Positions 51,253 to 56,704 of a stretch of DNA of 56,704 nt are shown here, piece after piece. Below the pieces are notes generated by a model, which saw nothing but the letters and a program-made list of their open reading frames with translations, searched no databases and had not been told where the DNA came from. Source of the DNA: Stercoripulliclostridium_A sp045577735 (GTDB lineage: Bacteria > Bacillota > Clostridia > Christensenellales > DTU072); the NCBI GenBank assembly GCA_045577735.1, contig JAZNIY010000028.1, forward strand, positions 1 through 56,704, written 5' to 3'. Position 1 is the stretch's first letter. Every line of letters starts with the position of its first letter. Position numbers and translations under genes: made by a program.

Positions 51253-52748
51253 TAAAGCATTTCCTCCAATTCGGCAAGACCTTTTGTTATCTCCAATTCT
51301 ATCTCGTTAAGTTCTGTTAATATCTGAGTAGTAGATGGATATTCTACTGCTTTATATTCTGTTTTCTTATACTTATTGATTGATAAGTCATAATCGTTGC
51401 CAACGATTTCATCCTTTGGAACAAAGAAAGACTTTTCCGTGCGAGCACGAGAACCTTCTCCTGCAAGATTGTGAAAACGATTTACGATATCTGGTATATC
51501 GTTTTCATTAATAATATTTCTCTTATCATCAAGACTAAAGCCATCCGCTTGCATATCGTAGAACCATACTTTATCTGTTCCACCATGTCCGGTTTTAGTA
51601 AAAATAAGTATTCCTGTAGAAACTCCCGCATAAGGTTTAAATACACCAGACGGCATTGAGATCACTGCCTCAAGACGGTTTTCGTCAACAAGTGCCTTAC
51701 GAATTGCCTTATGCGCATTGGAAGAACCAAATAGTACTCCATCTGGAACTATACAAGCGCATCTTCCACCCACTCTTAACATGCGTAGCATCAATGCAAG
51801 GAACAATAATTCTGTTTTCTTCGTTTTGCATACCTTTAATAAATCGGCAGAAACAATATCGTAATCCAAGCTACCCTTAAAAGGTGGGTTCGCAAGAATA
51901 AGAGAGTATTTATCCTTATCAAGGTTTTGGTCAGACAAACTATCACGATACTCAATATACGGATTATCTACACCATGTGTCATCATGTTCATAGCTCCAA
52001 TACGTAACATAGTTCTATCCATATCGTAACCATGGAACATGCCGTTCATATAATGGGCTTTCTTTTGCCTATTGTAGAAAATTTCTTCTTTTCTCTTTTC
52101 CTTCAAATAGTCCCCTGCTGCAACAAGGAATCCACTCGTACCACAAGCCGGGTCACAAATGACTTCATCTGCCTTGGGGTCCATCAACTCTACCATCATA
52201 CGAATAATATGACGTGGTGTACGGAATTGACCGTTTAAACCTGACTGAGATATTTTTGAAAGTAAATACTCATAAACGTCCCCACGAATATCGCTATCTT
52301 TGATTTGTGCCATTTGTGCATAAATGTCATCTAAAATGGTTATAACTTTATCAAGAAGTAGCGGAGTAGGAATTTTGAATATCGCATCATCCATATATTT
52401 GGAATATGCACTGTCCTTACTCTCATGCAAACCTTTTATAAATGGGAAAACCCATTCTTGTATGGTTGAATACATTTTACCAGCAGGAAAGTCATGGAAT
52501 ACCGACCATTTTAGTTGATTTCCATCAATCTCTCTTTCACCGATCTTTACTCTATCAGCAAATATACTTTTATGTGGTAATCCAAGCATTACGGCCTCTT
52601 TTGCACGAAGATTATCCGTTTCATCAAGGTCATGTATAAACATCAAATATGTTACTTGTTCTATTACGTCAAGTGGATTTACAAGTCCGCCCGCTGCAAA
52701 CACATCCCAAAGTCCATCTATTCTATTTTTTAATTCACCTGTAATCAT
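51252..52748 (-). CDS. hsdM: Type I DNA methyltransferase subunit M
   Basis: 498 residues. N-terminal helical domain, then the N6-adenine methylase core: SAM site DPACGTSGFL and catalytic NPPF (LILANPPFKGSLDYD). FRTPRHIIRMMVELM is the usual stretch before motif I. With HsdS it methylates the host target. Its first codons overlap the stop of fic by four bases (ATGA). Confidence 0.95.
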   Translation of the reverse strand: MITGELKNRIDGLWDVFAAGGLVNPLDVIEQVTYLMFIHDLDETDNLRAKEAVMLGLPHKSIFADRVKIGEREIDGNQLKWSVFHDFPAGKMYSTIQEWVFPFIKGLHESKDSAYSKYMDDAIFKIPTPLLLDKVITILDDIYAQMAQIKDSDIRGDVYEYLLSKISQSGLNGQFRTPRHIIRMMVELMDPKADEVICDPACGTSGFLVAAGDYLKEKRKEEIFYNRQKKAHYMNGMFHGYDMDRTMLRIGAMNMMTHGVDNPYIEYRDSLSDQNLDKDKYSLILANPPFKGSLDYDIVSADLLKVCKTKKTELLFLALMLRMLRVGGRCACIVPDGVLFGSSNAHKAIRKALVDENRLEAVISMPSGVFKPYAGVSTGILIFTKTGHGGTDKVWFYDMQADGFSLDDKRNIINENDIPDIVNRFHNLAGEGSRARTEKSFFVPKDEIVGNDYDLSINKYKKTEYKAVEYPSTTQILTELNEIELEITKGLAELEEML

Positions 52749-53812
52749 TTCTTTTCCTCCTTGTTATGGTTCCAAACATATTCCGTATATCTGCCACCAC
52801 CTATTTTTAATATGTCGCCACTATTAACTAAATCAATCAACGTTCTTTGTATTGTAATTTGGCTTATATCCGGGCATTGCTCCATTATTTTTGTCTTTGT
52901 CGTTTTTCCAATAGTATTTTTAATGATTTCTCTAATACGTTCAGGTTTAGATAAGTTATTATTAGAAAGTACTTTTAATCTAGAAGAAAAATCTCGATAT
53001 GCCGAAACTATTACTCCCAACATATATTGAACAAAGGGTGCATAATCATTTTCGTCATCATGCCAACCTAATGAACTTGCTTGCAATGCTTCATAATAGG
53101 TTTCTTTGCTTTGCTCAATTATTTTTTCTATACTAATGTATTTACCCACAAGATACCCAGCTCTATACAAAAGCAATAAGGTTAGCAACCTACTCATTCT
53201 TCCGTTTCCGTCATTAAATGGGTGTATACATAGAAAATCGAGTATGAACATGGGAATAATTAACAACGGATCAGCTCCCATAGTATTTATTGCTTGGTCA
53301 AATGCTACACATAACTCATTTATAGCAATAGGTGTTTCCCACGCAGAAACAGGTTGGAATCTAACAAATCTATTGCCATTTTCATCCTCTTCTGCGATTA
53401 TATTATCTGCATTTTTGTATATACCGCCTATAGATTTTCCACTAAATTTGTATAGATCTCTATGAAGCTGTAAAATTAGTGCAGGCTTTACCGGTATAAA
53501 ATCATGATTTTCATGTATAGTTGCAAGTACATCACGATAACCGGCAATTTCTTGCTCATTTCTTGTTCTAGGTGTAGTCTTATTTGAAATTAGACCTTTA
53601 AGCCTTTCATCTGAAGTATAAATTCCTTCTATCTTATTTGAAGCTTCTGTACTTTGGATTTTAGCAATTTCCAACAATTGAGTTAAAGTATCTGCCTTCG
53701 CCTCAATGAACAATGTTTGTTCACCTTTATATTCATGGATTTGCGTTAACATAGAAACAATTTCCGGGGTTAAAAGCTTATTCCACTTTTTATTGTAATT
53801 AAAATGCCTCAT
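52745..53812 (-). CDS. Fic family protein with C-terminal winged helix
   Basis: 355 residues. The Fic core HPFNDGNGRMSR (about 197-208) is complete, so AMP or another nucleotide part could be transferred to a target hydroxyl. An N-terminal inhibitory helix SNKIEG (about 58-63) matches the [S/T]xxxE[G/N] motif. The C-terminus has a winged-helix end (ERIREIIKNTIGKTTKTKIM; ISQITIQRTLIDLV), common in stand-alone Fic proteins, so it may bind its own promoter. It leads the operon and is coupled to hsdM by a four-base overlap. Start chosen at 53812 (GAGG upstream). Confidence 0.9.
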   Translation of the reverse strand: MRHFNYNKKWNKLLTPEIVSMLTQIHEYKGEQTLFIEAKADTLTQLLEIAKIQSTEASNKIEGIYTSDERLKGLISNKTTPRTRNEQEIAGYRDVLATIHENHDFIPVKPALILQLHRDLYKFSGKSIGGIYKNADNIIAEEDENGNRFVRFQPVSAWETPIAINELCVAFDQAINTMGADPLLIIPMFILDFLCIHPFNDGNGRMSRLLTLLLLYRAGYLVGKYISIEKIIEQSKETYYEALQASSLGWHDDENDYAPFVQYMLGVIVSAYRDFSSRLKVLSNNNLSKPERIREIIKNTIGKTTKTKIMEQCPDISQITIQRTLIDLVNSGDILKIGGGRYTEYVWNHNKEEKK

Positions 53813-53839
53813 ACATACCTCTATCATTGTATTATATCC

Positions 53840-53903
53840 TTATTATACGCATAATAATATCTTTTGTCAATATCAATTTTATCATTAATTAAAAAATGAT
53901 AAA
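53840..53903 (-). promoter_or_regulatory. Consensus promoter of the defence operon with two inverted repeats
   Basis: TTGACA (53865-53870), 17 bases, TATAAT (53842-53847) on the minus strand. TTATTAT-ACGC-ATAATAA (53840-53857) covers the -10. A second repeat, TTTATCATT-N8-AATGATAAA (53878-53903), lies upstream of the -35. Both could be operators, perhaps for the Fic winged helix. The rest of 53904-54047 has no feature I can name. Confidence 0.75.
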
Positions 53904-54047
53904 GTTAAAAATTTGTTAATAAAATTGTTAGTTCGAATTAGTTTCGTATCGGGTATATGTTTTTTAGGGCAAAATGGGTTGCTTTGGAAATTTTGATAAA
54001 ATTTGAGGTGTTAAAAAATAGTGTATTTCTTGCAAAAAGGCATAAAA

Positions 54048-54078
54048 AAGAACTAATTCTTGGTTCGAATTAGTTCTT
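54048..54078 (-). terminator. Terminator downstream of the tRNA/rRNA genes
   Basis: Perfect 12-bp stem AAGAACTAATTC/GAATTAGTTCTT with a seven-base loop, then TTTTTTATG on the minus strand. Confidence 0.8.
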
Positions 54079-54081
54079 GAT

Positions 54082-54099
54082 TGGCTCCCCCTGTTGGAC
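54082..54099 (-). repeat. Partial copy of the tRNA-Asn 3' end
   Basis: TGGCTCCCCCTGTTGGAC is identical to 54318-54335, that is, the CCA, acceptor and start of the T-arm of tRNA-Asn. Such copies arise when an element integrates at a tRNA 3' end (att site) or when a tandem tRNA decays. Confidence 0.85.
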
Positions 54100-54287
54100 C
54101 GCGAAATGGTGTCTCATTTTTTAATAAAGATATAATATATCCATTGTTCTTGTAATATTTGTTAGTTTGTATATAAGCATAAAATCCGTTGGCTTTTACT
54201 TTCGCCAGGTTGCTACGCAACTAGCGCACCAAGTATTGCTAAAGCAATATAGGTGAGATGGACAACAGGGAGGAGGGACAAAAGAAA

Positions 54288-54309
54288 AAGCAAGTCATAA
54301 GACTTGCTT
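54288..54309 (-). terminator. Terminator of tRNA-Asn
   Basis: AAGCAAGTC, four-base loop, GACTTGCTT, then TTTCTTTT on the minus strand, just past the tRNA. Confidence 0.8.
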
Positions 54310-54317
54310 CCCTTTTG

Positions 54318-54394
54318 TGGCTCCCCCTGTTGGACTCGAACCAACGACCTAGCGGTTAACAGCCGCTCGCTACTACCAACTGAGCTAAGGAGGA
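54318..54394 (-). tRNA. tRNA-Asn (anticodon GUU)
   Basis: 77 bases with encoded CCA. The acceptor stem TCCTCCT/AGGGGGA, D-arm (TAGCTCAGTTGGTAGTA), anticodon loop CTGTTAACC and T-arm GGTTCGAGTCC are all present. It follows 5S rRNA in the same direction. Confidence 0.95.
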
Positions 54395-54566
54395 TTATTT
54401 CACCCTTTGCAGGGATTGTTGTTTTTGATTCGCGGTAGTAGCTCGCTGCTCGCTTACTTCCAGACCGCTCGTCGCTTTTTCGACACCGTCCCACTGGCGT
54501 CGGCTTCCCTCGCGCTCGGCTTTGGCTACAATCAACACACTGTGTTGCTTGGCTTTACGCGTTGCC

Positions 54567-54588
54567 CCAACTGAGCTAAGGAGGATTA
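54567..54588 (-). repeat. Partial copy of the tRNA-Asn 5' end
   Basis: 22 bases identical to 54376-54397 (leader plus acceptor and D-arm of tRNA-Asn). Between it and the intact tRNA (54398-54566) is GC-richer DNA with small hairpins (for example CAACACACTGTGTTG). It looks like a second tRNA-Asn copy interrupted and lost. Confidence 0.85.
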
Positions 54589-54657
54589 GCTTCCCACGCT
54601 GCTGTCTTGCGTGAGAGAATATATGGTGAGAGCTAATGCTCTTCGTTGTTAAAAAAA

Positions 54658-54773
54658 TCCGGCAACGCCCTACTCTCCCAGGTCGTCTCCAACCAAGTAC
54701 CATCGGCGCGGTAAGGCTTAACTTCTGTGTTCGGGATGAGAACAGGTGGTTCCCTTACGCCATCGTCACCGGA
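54658..54773 (-). rRNA. rrf: 5S ribosomal RNA
   Basis: The minus strand reads CCGGTGACGATGGCG at the 5' end, the conserved CCGAACACAGAAGTTAAG in the middle and GGGAGAGTAGGGC near the 3' end, with complementary CCGGTG/GCCGG ends. It is followed by a T-run. Confidence 0.95.
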
Positions 54774-54902
54774 ATTCGTTGAACGTTCCTTGCACGTTCA
54801 CAACTGCATACCTTTAAAGTAAACTACCTTCCAAGTGAAATCTAATAACTTTGTGTTCTTCGTATATCGATCTTAATTAAAACGGTTCTTCAATTTCGTC
54901 TT

Positions 54903-56704
<1,802 letters not shown>

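Noticed and set aside
54213..54703. Open frames across tRNA-Asn and its upstream hairpins
   Set aside because: They cover a clear tRNA and 5S edge and have no ribosome site or protein-like composition.

Overview
The window looks like a chromosomal segment of a low-GC member of the Bacillota, most likely an anaerobic, gut-type Clostridia relative (possibly Christensenellales-like; I cannot fix the genus). The signs are AT-rich DNA, strong Shine-Dalgarno sites, TTGACA/TATAAT promoters with 17-base spacers, a CIRCE element in front of an Hsp20 gene, CdaA, a DUF4364 regulator, many LxxC lipoproteins and surface proteins with InlB-type, BspA-type and MACPF domains. Nearly all genes, and the rRNA genes at the right end, run on the minus strand, which fits a replication fork moving leftward through the whole window.

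Layout. 0-1.4 kb: an unrecognised protein and a four-helix-bundle (S23/Avd-like) gene whose upstream region is an array of small hairpins separated by the heptamer ATATCGA/TCGATAT. 1.4-10.3 kb: an RlmD-type rRNA methyltransferase, a large InlB/transglutaminase lipoprotein, a heterodimeric ABC exporter and an esterase. 10.3-13.1 kb: a 670-base noncoding gap with four DnaA-box-like sites, then an M20 peptidase and a DUF4364 protein on the plus strand. 13.1-21.2 kb: an eight-gene minus-strand run (HAD, PHP, ComEC, HolA, membrane protein, CdaA, DUF1015, aspartate kinase). 21.2-28.1 kb: heat-shock Hsp20, exonuclease, GPH sugar symporter, DUF6512, asparaginase, RibD-like reductase, ferredoxin-fused aldo/keto reductase. 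28.2-36.0 kb: envelope proteins, including a BspA-like LRR protein, a MACPF lipoprotein under a divergent minimal XRE regulator, an SGNH hydrolase, an SH3-NlpC/P60 lipoprotein and a VWA lipoprotein. 36.1-40.4 kb: a six-gene operon of GH4 glycosidase, frameshifted DUF1349, nucleotidyltransferase, an 'FETNSSSSHS' protein, a radical SAM protein and a 32-residue conserved small protein. 40.5-43.7 kb: small hypotheticals, a Nudix hydrolase and a membrane protein.

43.9-53.9 kb is a compact defence island: one minus-strand operon with a consensus promoter encoding Fic, HsdM, a PycTM-like membrane protein, an HsdS fragment, HsdS, a 63-residue protein, a TM/coiled-coil protein, AbiH and HsdR, ending in a terminator. 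A type I restriction-modification system is interleaved with at least three other probable anti-phage or toxin modules. This is the strongest candidate for an undescribed composite system. 54.0-56.7 kb: tRNA-Asn flanked by partial copies of its own 3' and 5' ends, then 5S rRNA and the 3' two-thirds of 23S rRNA, running off the window.

All assignments come from reading motifs by eye; no database search was possible.
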